From the NCBI GenBank assembly GCA_902797195.1, contig CADBRY010000110.1, positions 1 through 19,461 on the forward strand: a stretch of 19,461 nt of DNA, read 5' to 3'. The translations under genes were made by a program, and so were the position numbers. Position 1 is the first letter of the stretch. Each line of letters opens with the position of its first letter. The notes beneath the pieces were generated by a model. That model was not told the DNA's origin, did no database searches, and saw nothing but the letters and a program-made list of their open reading frames with translations. Source of the DNA: an uncultured Eubacteriales bacterium (GTDB lineage: Bacteria; Bacillota; Clostridia; Peptostreptococcales; Anaerovoracaceae). Positions 7,003-14,374 of the stretch are shown piece after piece.

Positions 7003-9049
7003 ATACGCTAAGATCCAGCACTTTGCTCTCTTCTCTTATGAGCACATCATCCCCTGTGATCAGCAGGCAGGTGCAGCCCCGCCTCCTTATATTGTTTATT
7101 ATCTTAAGGGTGGTTTCATCGTCTATGGCGCTGAAGGCCTCATCCATTATCAGGATAGAAGGATTTGCCGCAAGGGCCCTGGCGATTTCTATTCTTTGCT
7201 GCTCACCGCCGGAAAGCCCCCGTCCATTTACCCCAAGTCTGGTTTCAAGCCCCATCTGCCTCTTTGCTATAAATTCTTCGGCGCAGGCATCCTTCACCGC
7301 TTTTTCTATCTCATCCTCGCTTATATTCGGATTCCAAAGTGTAATATTCTCTCTTATGGTTGCGGGAAAAAGCACCGGTTTTTGTTCAACGACGGCTATG
7401 CTCGCATATATTGTTTTTGGTGAAATGGATGTGATGGTCCTGCCATCGTATCTGATTTCACCTTCTTCAGGCATTATCAGTCCTCCCAGCATTTTCCCAA
7501 GAGTCGATTTCCCGCATCCCGTCTCACCGGTGATTACAAAAAAGGTTCCTCCGGCAATGTCAAAGCTGAGGTCTTCAAAGAGCGGCTGTCCAAATGTTCC
7601 GTACTTGAAGCTCACACCCTTCACCCGGATATTTCCCCGGAGCTTCTGATACTCCCGTGAACGGCCCATGGTATCCTTTACCTCTTTATGCTTTGCCTCC
7701 TCAGGCAGCCTGCCGCCGTTGATATCTTCTTCCATACCGCCGGGGATCTCAAATAATTCAATAAGTTTTTCACCGCTTATTATCATGATCATCCCCATCA
7801 TGCACCAGGAGATAACAGCAGTGAGTTCCATATGAGCGCCATATATGTGCAGGGACAGAAGAACCGCCCCGCAGTAGACCACATATGTGATCCCTTTTCG
7901 CATCCTGCCCCGGCCTCTGATCCTGCCTCTGACATTTTCGGTAACGTCCCGGGCATCCTTCAGCCTTTGGATGTATTCATGGGCCTGTCCGGATTTTTTT
8001 ATAATGTCACGGCTGTCTATATCGGTGAAGGCTGTCCTGATCAGATTGCTTTCAAGAACTTTTGCCTTTACACGGTCCCTGGCCTGGATCCGGTCAAAGA
8101 GTATTCTGAGAGCACCGGACACACCTACGCCGAGGAGCACCGGCAAAAGCCCCCGGGGAGATGCGGCAAACATGAAAATGACAGAAACTATCAGGCCGAA
8201 GAGCCCGACTGCAAGGGTGCTCACAAATCCTACGGCGAACCTGTTCACCCGGTCATTGTGTGCCGTGCGGCCGACCAGATCCTCGGGATAACGGTCCTGA
8301 AGATATGTGATTGGAGCCTGAAGAAGTCTCCTCAGGTATGTCCATGAGCCTCTGATCTCGAACTTGTCCTTCCAAAGGGATAAGAAATACAGATATACCC
8401 CTGAAGACAGGACCGCCAAAAACAGGGCGATAAAAAAAACAACAAGGTTATTTAAAGAGGGAGACCGATCAAGGCCTATCAGTATGGCCGCGGCGGCTGC
8501 AAAGGCAACGGACATGATCCCGGAAAAGATGGTCGTCCAGGCATTTGGCACACTGCTTCTTAGCATCTGCAGCAGCCTTCCGGATCCAAAAAAACCTTCC
8601 GGCTTTTTTCCGTATGATACGTGCTCCCTGAATCCATCCCCCGGCCGGAAGGTAAGGACTATTCCGGAGAATTCTTTTTCCATTGTATCCCGGCTTACAT
8701 CCCGTTTTCCGAAGGCCGGATCGTTGAGCAAAAAGCGGTGGTTTTTGATCCCTTCAAAGACGACAAAGTGATTGTTCTCCCACCATAAAATAAAGGGGGG
8801 CTCCAATCCTCCAAGCTGGTCGATATCCACCTCGAGACCCTGACAGTCAAGCCCCCTTCTGTCGGCGGCCCTCACTATATTTCCCGCGCTGCATCCATCC
8901 CGGGAGACATCGGTCTCCCTGCGCATCTCCTCAAGGGAAGCGTATTGCCCGTGATACTGCAGTATCATGGACAGACAGGCCGCTCCGCACTCGGTCATTT
9001 CAGTCTGCAGCACGGTCCGTGTATTGACCGCCTTGAAAGTCTTTTCCAT
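6983..9049 (-). CDS. C39 peptidase-containing ABC exporter (NHLP peptidase/permease/ATPase type)
   Basis: A 688-residue PCAT-type transporter that would clip a leader peptide and export the cargo. The N-terminal C39 peptidase has Gln15, catalytic Cys21 (TECGAAC), His94 (NNHFVVF) and Asp110 (LNDPAFG). A membrane domain with several helices occupies about 165-440. The ATPase has Walker A GETGCGKST (about 506), Q-loop VEQKPVLFP, signature LSGGEQQR (about 613), Walker B ILIMDEA (about 632) and D-loop SAID. The H-loop is degenerate: where most exporters read AHR the sequence has ITGDD, so the switch histidine is missing. ATG at 9047-9049 starts one base after the sigma factor's TAG, with only a distant GAGGAGG, which suggests translational coupling. 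No classical nitrile-hydratase or Nif11 leader precursor lies in the window. Confidence 0.9.
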   Translation of the reverse strand: MEKTFKAVNTRTVLQTEMTECGAACLSMILQYHGQYASLEEMRRETDVSRDGCSAGNIVRAADRRGLDCQGLEVDIDQLGGLEPPFILWWENNHFVVFEGIKNHRFLLNDPAFGKRDVSRDTMEKEFSGIVLTFRPGDGFREHVSYGKKPEGFFGSGRLLQMLRSSVPNAWTTIFSGIMSVAFAAAAAILIGLDRSPSLNNLVVFFIALFLAVLSSGVYLYFLSLWKDKFEIRGSWTYLRRLLQAPITYLQDRYPEDLVGRTAHNDRVNRFAVGFVSTLAVGLFGLIVSVIFMFAASPRGLLPVLLGVGVSGALRILFDRIQARDRVKAKVLESNLIRTAFTDIDSRDIIKKSGQAHEYIQRLKDARDVTENVRGRIRGRGRMRKGITYVVYCGAVLLSLHIYGAHMELTAVISWCMMGMIMIISGEKLIELFEIPGGMEEDINGGRLPEEAKHKEVKDTMGRSREYQKLRGNIRVKGVSFKYGTFGQPLFEDLSFDIAGGTFFVITGETGCGKSTLGKMLGGLIMPEEGEIRYDGRTITSISPKTIYASIAVVEQKPVLFPATIRENITLWNPNISEDEIEKAVKDACAEEFIAKRQMGLETRLGVNGRGLSGGEQQRIEIARALAANPSILIMDEAFSAIDDETTLKIINNIRRRGCTCLLITGDDVLIREESKVLDLSVYGKDND

Positions 9050-9050
9050 G

Positions 9051-9578
9051 CTATAAGATCTGCAGGACCTCCTCGTCCTGCACCCGTACATTGAGTTGCT
9101 GTAATGTCCTTGACAGTATGACCCTGACATTGGCAGGGGTGAGCCCAAGCTTTTCCCCTATGTCCTTTGTCTTCATATCCTCGTAGTATCTGAGTATGAG
9201 CACCTGTCTTTTAGTTTCATCCAGAGTTGAAAGAAGGCCGTCCAGGTATTCACTGATCTCATTCAGTCTCATTGCCTGATCGAATTCCTCCTCATAGGGA
9301 ACGTCAAAACCTTCCATGTTGTCGATGGATGCTTCCTGCTTGTTGTCCCTGTAGTAGTTTTTAAGAGTGTTGTTGGCTATCACAAAGACCCATGTTGAGG
9401 CAGCCGCCTTCTCGGGATCGTACTTTTCTATATTCTTGTAACACTTAAAGAATACATCCCCCGTCAGGTCCTCCGCATCGTGTGGATTGTTTACACGCGC
9501 TTTGATATAGGACAAGACCCGGCTGTAGTAATCTTCATAGATTTGCTGAAAAAATGCTTCGTGATCCATGGTTTTCAT
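9051..9578 (-). CDS. RNA polymerase sigma factor, ECF-like sigma-70 family
   Basis: A 175-residue two-domain sigma factor. Region 2 covers about residues 4-75, with DAEDLTGDVFFKCYKN (core binding) and the WVFVIANNTLKNYYRD segment that normally contacts the -10. Region 4 covers about 113-170, a helix-turn-helix with LPQ-like LDETKRQVLILRYYEDMKTKDIG and LGLTPANVRVILSR. The open frame runs upstream into the glycosylase gene, but ATG at 9576-9578, 10 bases after the glycosylase TAA, fits the ECF length; MDHEAFF three codons on is an alternative. It is followed after one base by the C39 exporter gene. It may activate this cluster or an associated regulon. No anti-sigma factor of usual type is seen; the STAS protein downstream is an indirect hint at partner switching. 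Confidence 0.9.
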   Translation of the reverse strand: MKTMDHEAFFQQIYEDYYSRVLSYIKARVNNPHDAEDLTGDVFFKCYKNIEKYDPEKAAASTWVFVIANNTLKNYYRDNKQEASIDNMEGFDVPYEEEFDQAMRLNEISEYLDGLLSTLDETKRQVLILRYYEDMKTKDIGEKLGLTPANVRVILSRTLQQLNVRVQDEEVLQIL

Positions 9579-9588
9579 TCTGTCTCTT

Positions 9589-10413
9589 TTAACCGTAGTG
9601 CTTCCTGTAATAGGCAAACATATACTGCTGATAAACTCCGTTATATGGGGAGTACTCCTCGTAAGGATATCCATCCGGATACTCCTGTTCAAGTATCCTC
9701 TTTATCCATACATCTATGGGAAAGGCATCGATATGATGCAGGCCGAAGAGAGAAATGCAGCTTGCCACCTTCTTTCCCACTCCGTGGATAGAGATCAGTT
9801 TATCCAGAGTCTCTTCCTCATCCGCATCCCTGAGTGCATCAAGATCTATTTCTCCCCCCTCCACCGCCTTTGCGGCTGCGGTCACATATGCGCATCTGTA
9901 CCCCAGACTGCAGGATACCAGATCACCTTCTTCAAGGTCCAAAATTGCCTTTGGAGAAGGGAACCCGTAGTAGGTCTTTCCCCTGACATCTTTCAGTTTC
10001 TTCCCGCTCATCTCGCAGAGCTTTTCCACGCACCGGCGTATCCCGGGTATATTCTTGTTCTGAGATATGATGAAGGTTATGAGCATCTCCCAGGGATCCT
10101 GCCTCAGGATCCTTATGCCCTTCTGCTCCTTTGCGGCCACCTTCAAAAAGGGATCCTTTTCTCCGTCGATGCGCCTTCTGATTTTTCTGTAGTTTTCCCC
10201 AAGATCCAGATAGTTATCCCAATCGGTACCGTTGCCTTTCTCGTCCATTTCAAAGAAATATACATTCTTCTCCCCGGGGCTTATGTAAAGGCAATCATTC
10301 CCGTGGATGATCCTGTAAGTTCCGTTGTCCTCTTCTTCCCATCTGAAGCACTGTCCGCTGTCGGCGATCAGTTTCAGATCGAAATCATCGGTTATCTTCT
10401 TTTCGACTATCAT
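9589..10413 (-). CDS. 8-oxoguanine DNA glycosylase (OGG1 family)
   Basis: A 274-residue base-excision-repair enzyme expected to remove 8-oxoguanine and nick the strand. The N-terminal half has the OGG_N pattern (FDLKLIADSGQCFRWEE, then YISPGE and WDNYLDL). The C-terminal half has the helix-hairpin-helix: IHGVGKKVASCISLFG, whose second Lys aligns with the Schiff-base lysine (Lys249 in human OGG1), and PIDVWIKRI, whose Asp matches the catalytic aspartate. QNKNIPGIRR is the usual loop of bacterial members. GGAG lies eight bases before the ATG, under a strong-looking promoter. It is the first gene of the minus-strand cluster, with the sigma factor 10 bases after it. A repair gene leading a signalling/export operon is unusual; it may be only an old neighbour. 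Confidence 0.92.
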   Translation of the reverse strand: MIVEKKITDDFDLKLIADSGQCFRWEEEDNGTYRIIHGNDCLYISPGEKNVYFFEMDEKGNGTDWDNYLDLGENYRKIRRRIDGEKDPFLKVAAKEQKGIRILRQDPWEMLITFIISQNKNIPGIRRCVEKLCEMSGKKLKDVRGKTYYGFPSPKAILDLEEGDLVSCSLGYRCAYVTAAAKAVEGGEIDLDALRDADEEETLDKLISIHGVGKKVASCISLFGLHHIDAFPIDVWIKRILEQEYPDGYPYEEYSPYNGVYQQYMFAYYRKHYG

Positions 10414-10448
10414 CGTGGGTCTCCTTCGGGCAAACAGCCCATATATCG

Positions 10449-10476
10449 ATTATATTATCCCAGATATATTAGTCAA
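10449..10476 (-). promoter_or_regulatory. Promoter of the glycosylase-sigma-exporter cluster
   Basis: On the minus strand TTGACT (10471-10476), a 16-base spacer and TATAAT (10449-10454). The -10 is perfect and the -35 matches 5 of 6. The predicted start near 10442 gives a leader of about 29 bases with the GAAGGAG ribosome site. It is the only clear promoter seen for the genes down to about 355. Confidence 0.7.
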
Positions 10477-10498
10477 CCTCATTTCAAAGTGATATAAT
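10470..10498 (+). promoter_or_regulatory. Promoter of the cell-wall amidase gene
   Basis: TAGTCA (10470-10475), a 17-base spacer and TATAAT (10493-10498). The -10 is perfect, the -35 matches 4 of 6. Its -35 lies on the same bases as the -35 of the opposite-strand promoter. The predicted start near 10505 leaves only about nine bases before the ATG and no ribosome site. Confidence 0.55.
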
Positions 10499-10513
10499 CT
10501 GTGAATACAGACT

Positions 10514-11299
10514 ATGGTTATTTTCAGACGAAACAAATCTATTACGGCACTCATATTATCCTGTACACTCTGCCTGATCGCAGGCGGGCTTTTTTACGGG
10601 ATATTTCTCCATGACAAAGGACCCGGTCCTAAGGAGCCGGCCGCATCCACCGGCGAAACAAAGGCTTCTTCCCGGAGCAATCCTTCCGACGAAACAAAGG
10701 CGGCGGACACCGGATTTACCGTATACATAGAGACCGGCCACGGACGGGAGGACAGCGGCCGCTGGGACACAGGCTGCTCCTGGTCAGACGGAGAAAAGGA
10801 CTATGAGGAAGCTGAGCTGATGATCCCCATCGCAAAATCAATGGCAGCTTACCTGCGTTCATCGGGGGTAAAAGTGGTTACGGATGCGGATGAAGACAAT
10901 AACAGGAACCTGGAGTACACCCTGGACTACCTGGAGGATCATCCGGAAATAAACGCCTTTATCAACATACACTGCGATTGGGAAAATGCCGAATCGGGGA
11001 CCATGCCTCTCTACCGCACGGAGGAACAGCTTGAACTTGGAAAAGCCCTGAACAAAGGAGTCCACAGCCTTATAGACATGCCTGACAGAGGAGAGACCCA
11101 CAGGGAAGATCTGGATACTCTCAACAGCGAAAAAGTCCACTGCCCTGCCGTACTCTTTGAAACGGGAAGCATAAAGGAAGACAACCACATCCTTACAGAA
11201 AAATATGATGCCTACGGCAAAGGTCTTGCCATAGGCATGTGCGATTATCTTGGTGTAGAATTCAAGGAATCTTCAGATCCCTCTAAGTCAGATCTTTAA
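10514..11299 (+). CDS. Membrane-anchored N-acetylmuramoyl-L-alanine amidase (Amidase_3 family)
   Basis: A 261-residue zinc hydrolase expected to cut the amide bond between muramic acid and the stem peptide of peptidoglycan. Residues about 9-31 are a hydrophobic signal anchor after a basic start (MVIFRRNKS). A Pro/Ser/Thr/Lys-rich linker with a repeated GETKA/DETKA motif follows, then the catalytic domain from about 68. Zinc and catalytic residues: His76 (ETGHG, replacing the usual DPGHGG), Glu98 or Glu99, His153 (NIHCD) and Glu216 (FETGS). The domain is short for the family. There is no Shine-Dalgarno before the ATG and the promoter sits about 15 bases upstream, so the leader is very short. 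It is divergent from the glycosylase operon, and its end overlaps the opposite-strand YARHG gene by 17 bases. Confidence 0.85.
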   Translation: MVIFRRNKSITALILSCTLCLIAGGLFYGIFLHDKGPGPKEPAASTGETKASSRSNPSDETKAADTGFTVYIETGHGREDSGRWDTGCSWSDGEKDYEEAELMIPIAKSMAAYLRSSGVKVVTDADEDNNRNLEYTLDYLEDHPEINAFINIHCDWENAESGTMPLYRTEEQLELGKALNKGVHSLIDMPDRGETHREDLDTLNSEKVHCPAVLFETGSIKEDNHILTEKYDAYGKGLAIGMCDYLGVEFKESSDPSKSDL

Positions 11300-12083
11300 G
11301 GAACTCAACGTTTTCCTTCTCATAGTTGTTCATTCTGGATCTCACCTGATCCATATCATTTGTGTCGGGCCTGTACCAGTCAAATCCGTAGTAGTAATTG
11401 CTGAAGTCGTTGTTTTTGAAGGAATAGCCATTTCTGGCATAGATGTCATTCACTATCTTCTGGATCTGATTCTCCGACATATCCCTGACGTCAGCGTATC
11501 CAAGCCGCCTGCTGTCGCTGTCCGGAAAGAATATGGGCACGTTGGATGTATAAAGTCTGCTTTCAGGTTCGTCAATATATGTGGAATAGTCACTGTTTCC
11601 GGTCCCACTGTTTCCCTCATTCTGATCATAGGAACCGGTCTCCTCCTGATCCGGGACAGTGTACTGCTCTTCCGCACTGGTCTCTACGGGCACGGTCACC
11701 TCTTCACTTGAGGAGTCATCCCTGTCGCCATTCAGGAAGTACATGGTCCCGAATATGGCAGCCAGTACAGCCAGTCCTATACCCGCCCCAAGAAGGATCA
11801 TCTTGAGCACCCCGTTATCCCGCTTTTCCCTGTTTGCCTGGGTGGCGTAATGGCCGGTCACGGCACTGTCACTGAGTCGATAACCACAAGCTCTGCACAC
11901 TCCCAGGGATCCTTCAACCAGAGAGCCGCATCTGGGGCAGATCCTGTGAGACGACCTGGGCTGTTCTTTCTCGGGAGGAAGCAGCTGGGTCCTGTCGGGA
12001 TCGTCAAAGGCGATCTTCGCACCGCAGTTTTCGCAAAACTTCGTCCCTGTTACATTGTCATAACCACATCTTGCACACTTCAT
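11283..12083 (-). CDS. Double zinc ribbon-TM-YARHG domain protein
   Basis: A 266-residue single-pass membrane protein. Two zinc ribbons lie at the N-terminus: CARCG...CENCG (3-21) and CPRCG...CRACG (49-68). One membrane helix follows (about 95-116, MILLGAGIGLAVLAAIFG), then an acidic Ser/Gly/Glu-rich stretch. The C-terminal YARHG-type domain reads IVNDIYARNGYSFKN...DWYRP (about 213-245), here with Asn where the name-giving His would be. The topology suggests zinc ribbons inside and YARHG outside. It is the last gene of an operon with the response regulator and the histidine kinase (13-base gap), so it may sense or transmit an envelope signal. AGGA lies about eight bases before the ATG. The YARHG function is not known. 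Confidence 0.85.
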   Translation of the reverse strand: MKCARCGYDNVTGTKFCENCGAKIAFDDPDRTQLLPPEKEQPRSSHRICPRCGSLVEGSLGVCRACGYRLSDSAVTGHYATQANREKRDNGVLKMILLGAGIGLAVLAAIFGTMYFLNGDRDDSSSEEVTVPVETSAEEQYTVPDQEETGSYDQNEGNSGTGNSDYSTYIDEPESRLYTSNVPIFFPDSDSRRLGYADVRDMSENQIQKIVNDIYARNGYSFKNNDFSNYYYGFDWYRPDTNDMDQVRSRMNNYEKENVEFLKDLT

Positions 12084-12096
12084 AAAACTATCCTGC

Positions 12097-13407
12097 TCAA
12101 GAGGCGCCGTTATCGTCTTTAAGGGTCACCGTCACAACTGTACCCTTGCCCGGTGAACTGGAAATACTCAGGTCACCTCCGGCTTCAAGCTTGATCCTCT
12201 CCCTGATATTGTAGATTCCCTCCCGGGTTATATCCTGGATCTTGAGTTTATCCGTATTGAATCCAACTCCATCGTCCGTAACAACTATCTGCACCCAGTT
12301 TCCCTTCATCAGCCTTGTGGAAATCGTTACGGTACCCCCTTCTTCCTTGGGGGATACTCCATGTTTTACGGCATTCTCCACCAGTGGCTGGATGGTAAGG
12401 GGCGGAATGAAAAAGTCTTCATACTTGATATCATATTCTACTCGGATACGGTCGCCAAAGCGCAGCTCTTCCAGTGAGACGTAATTCTTTATCTCGGTCA
12501 GTTCCCATGAAAAAGGCACAGTCTCCGCTCTTTCAATTACCTCAAGAGTATTCCTCATATACTCGGAAAAGGTTCCTATTGCGTACTGGGCTTTGCGGGG
12601 ATCTGTGTCACAGAGATAGTAGATGCTCGTAAGTACATTATACAGATAGTGAGGCTTCATCCTGCCGGTGGCCATGGTTAAGCGGTTCCGCATATTTTCC
12701 GCCTCCTCGATCCGATATCTGGTCTCGATGTCCATGTGATGCTGTGTATAGACGATCACGAATCCGATGGAAATCAAAGGATAATGCAGCTCGATGCCAT
12801 CCAGAAATGGTTCAATAAACGTAGCTGTCAGTATAAGCAAGGGCATTGACATAAGAACGGCGATCTGTCGTTTATCAAGATAGTCCCGGTACTTTATAAG
12901 CAGTCCCATCGTCATTATTACAAGTACGATCCCGCCGGAACTGCCTATAAGAGTTTGTAATGAAAAGACGCTGTTGCCCATATCATGGCCAAAGGTTTTG
13001 AAATTGCTCTCGAACATGGTCAGCACTCTCAGAAGAGCACTTAATATACTTACTACCAGAGCAATATAGGATATGATGACTGGCACGGGCCTGTCTCCTT
13101 CGATCCCGTTGATCTGCGCCCTGACGTAGACCATGTACATAAAAAATATGGCATAGAGGCCGATACTTGCCATTGCCATCAGGATAATGCTCGCTATGCT
13201 GTTCAGGCTGCTGTCTATCACAAGACTTGCGGCATAGCATAGCATTGTAAAAGCAATCGTGAGCATCTCGACGAAAAATATTCTCGATGCCCGTGATTTC
13301 AAACTTTTTTTGGGATAATTAAGCAATACGATTATCGCTTCGATACCGCAGAATATAAGCAATGCAATATTTATTGCCTTTACGGTAAAATCCGTCAGAT
13401 CAGTCAT
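12097..13407 (-). CDS. Seven-TM sensor histidine kinase, LytS/YehU-like
   Basis: A 436-residue membrane kinase. Seven hydrophobic helices fill residues about 8-235. The His_kinase motif follows: MKPHYLYNVLTSIYYL with the phospho-acceptor His near 250, a variant of the usual NPHFLFN. The HATPase domain has the N-box PLVENAVKHG, G1 VTDDGVGF and G2-like REGIYNIRERI with GKGTVVTV at the end. It would phosphorylate the response regulator encoded just upstream; the two genes overlap by eight bases (ATG inside the end of the regulator). AAGGG is only three bases from the ATG. The N-terminal membrane domain has no ligand-binding module that I recognise. The downstream gene is the YARHG protein. Confidence 0.9.
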   Translation of the reverse strand: MTDLTDFTVKAINIALLIFCGIEAIIVLLNYPKKSLKSRASRIFFVEMLTIAFTMLCYAASLVIDSSLNSIASIILMAMASIGLYAIFFMYMVYVRAQINGIEGDRPVPVIISYIALVVSILSALLRVLTMFESNFKTFGHDMGNSVFSLQTLIGSSGGIVLVIMTMGLLIKYRDYLDKRQIAVLMSMPLLILTATFIEPFLDGIELHYPLISIGFVIVYTQHHMDIETRYRIEEAENMRNRLTMATGRMKPHYLYNVLTSIYYLCDTDPRKAQYAIGTFSEYMRNTLEVIERAETVPFSWELTEIKNYVSLEELRFGDRIRVEYDIKYEDFFIPPLTIQPLVENAVKHGVSPKEEGGTVTISTRLMKGNWVQIVVTDDGVGFNTDKLKIQDITREGIYNIRERIKLEAGGDLSISSSPGKGTVVTVTLKDDNGAS

Positions 13408-14191
13408 TTTCCCTTGTTTCCAGACTGCCGTGGGTCACTTCCGCCCAGCTGTACTGCTGCATATACTCTCCGTGATAGGAATTGATTCCCTTTGGCTCTC
13501 CGGCCAGATAGTCGAAGAAATCGCACTTCATCTTTGACGGGATAACGCCTATGCCGCCTCTCATGGTGACCACCGCATCGTTTGCTCCCACGGATTTCAA
13601 TGTGTCAAGCAAGTCCTTCCTGAGCTGTTTGATGTAAGATGATCTGTCTTCATCATCATCCCATAGGGTTGCCTTGATCTCGCCTATATTCACTACCGCA
13701 CAGTTTCTGTCAATAAGATAGGCAAGAAGTTCCTTCGTCTTGGAGTACTTGAACTTAAGAGGATGTCCGTCGTAGAACACCTCAAAATTACCGAATGCCT
13801 GAACTCTGAGTCCTTTATCGTCATCCTCATTGATGGGATTCCTAAGGTTTTTAAGCTCTGCATTGACCTTCTCAACCGTGAGCGGCTTGTTGACATAACC
13901 ACTGGCATGCAGCGAAAAAGCCTCCCCTGCGTACTGCTGATATGCCGTTGCGAAGATAATGTTCGTGTCGGGAGAAACCTTCTTGATCTTCTTTGCCAGC
14001 TCAACGCCTGACATTCCAGGCATCTCTACATCGAGAAAGGCAATATCAAAGACCTTCTGGTCAACCTCCTCCAGAGCTTCCTCAGGACCTGCGCACACTA
14101 CTAATTGAGCGTCAGGCATACATTGTCCAATAATCCTTGCTGATCCTTCGCGTATGATCTGTTCATCATCTACTATTAATATTCTAACCAT
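13400..14191 (-). CDS. Response regulator with receiver and winged-helix/BTAD (SARP-like) output
   Basis: A 263-residue two-domain regulator. The receiver (1-120) has the acidic pair Asp8-Asp9, phospho-acceptor Asp54 (FLDVEMPGMSG), Thr in FATAY and the conserved Lys in VNKPL. The output domain (about 138-263) begins VQAFGNFEVFYDG and has KTKELLAYLIDR, a Trans_reg_C-type winged helix, followed by a short stretch resembling the start of a BTAD region (CDFFDYL, YHGEYMQQYSWAE) that stops early. It likely controls cell-envelope or cluster genes on phosphorylation by the adjacent kinase. ATG at 14189-14191 gives the canonical MVRILIVDDE start; the frame extends upstream only to a TTG. There is no well-spaced ribosome site: AAGGTG is about 15 bases away, and TATAAT lies six bases before the ATG. 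Confidence 0.9.
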   Translation of the reverse strand: MVRILIVDDEQIIREGSARIIGQCMPDAQLVVCAGPEEALEEVDQKVFDIAFLDVEMPGMSGVELAKKIKKVSPDTNIIFATAYQQYAGEAFSLHASGYVNKPLTVEKVNAELKNLRNPINEDDDKGLRVQAFGNFEVFYDGHPLKFKYSKTKELLAYLIDRNCAVVNIGEIKATLWDDDEDRSSYIKQLRKDLLDTLKSVGANDAVVTMRGGIGVIPSKMKCDFFDYLAGEPKGINSYHGEYMQQYSWAEVTHGSLETREND

Positions 14192-14197
14192 GGCTAC

Positions 14198-14203
14198 ATT
14201 ATA
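14198..14203 (-). promoter_or_regulatory. Putative -10 element of the response regulator operon
   Basis: On the minus strand a perfect TATAAT ends exactly six bases before the regulator's ATG, so transcription would begin at or next to the start codon. The -35 is weak (TTGCTT 18 bases upstream, matching the first three bases). An alternative promoter, TTACAA-17-TATATA, lies about 20 bases further upstream and would give a short leader. Confidence 0.4.
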
Positions 14204-14281
14204 ACTCACCTTATATATATGAAGCAAATAATTTTTGTAACCTTTGTGTCTCCATTCGTAGTTTATACTTCATTTTAGTTA

Positions 14282-14294
14282 AGAGTTAAACTCT
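14282..14294. repeat. 13-bp perfect palindrome AGAGTT-A-AACTCT
   Basis: Two perfect six-base arms around one base, about 90 bases upstream of the response regulator ATG. The size and placement fit a dimeric regulator's binding site, but no second copy was noticed in the window. Confidence 0.5.
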
Positions 14295-14311
14295 GACTAT
14301 CATCTACGGTA

Positions 14312-14360
14312 CACGACCTTTTTCCTATCTGTGCGTGTGATTTATCAGGAAAAAGACGTG
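14312..14360. repeat. Long inverted repeat upstream of the response regulator
   Basis: CTTTTTCCT (14318-14326) and AGGAAAAAG (14347-14355) are perfect complements. Further out CACG (14312-14315) pairs with CGTG (14357-14360), with a small mismatch between. The loop is 20 bases. There is no U-tract after it in either direction, so it does not look like a terminator. It could be an operator pair or a structured RNA leader. Confidence 0.55.
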
Positions 14361-14374
14361 ACCACTGACCATAT

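Noticed and set aside
9579..9692. Longer N-terminus for the sigma factor
   Set aside because: The extra 38 codons lie inside the glycosylase gene and do not resemble region 1; ECF sigmas of about 175 residues start at MKTMDHE.
9568..10497. A 309-codon plus-strand open frame opposite the OGG glycosylase
   Set aside because: The opposite strand encodes clear OGG motifs, and this frame has no recognisable features; it also runs through both promoters.
10514..10620. Lipoprotein signal in the amidase
   Set aside because: The Cys residues in the hydrophobic segment (LSC, TLC) do not fit the lipobox well and the segment continues hydrophobic past them, as in a signal anchor.
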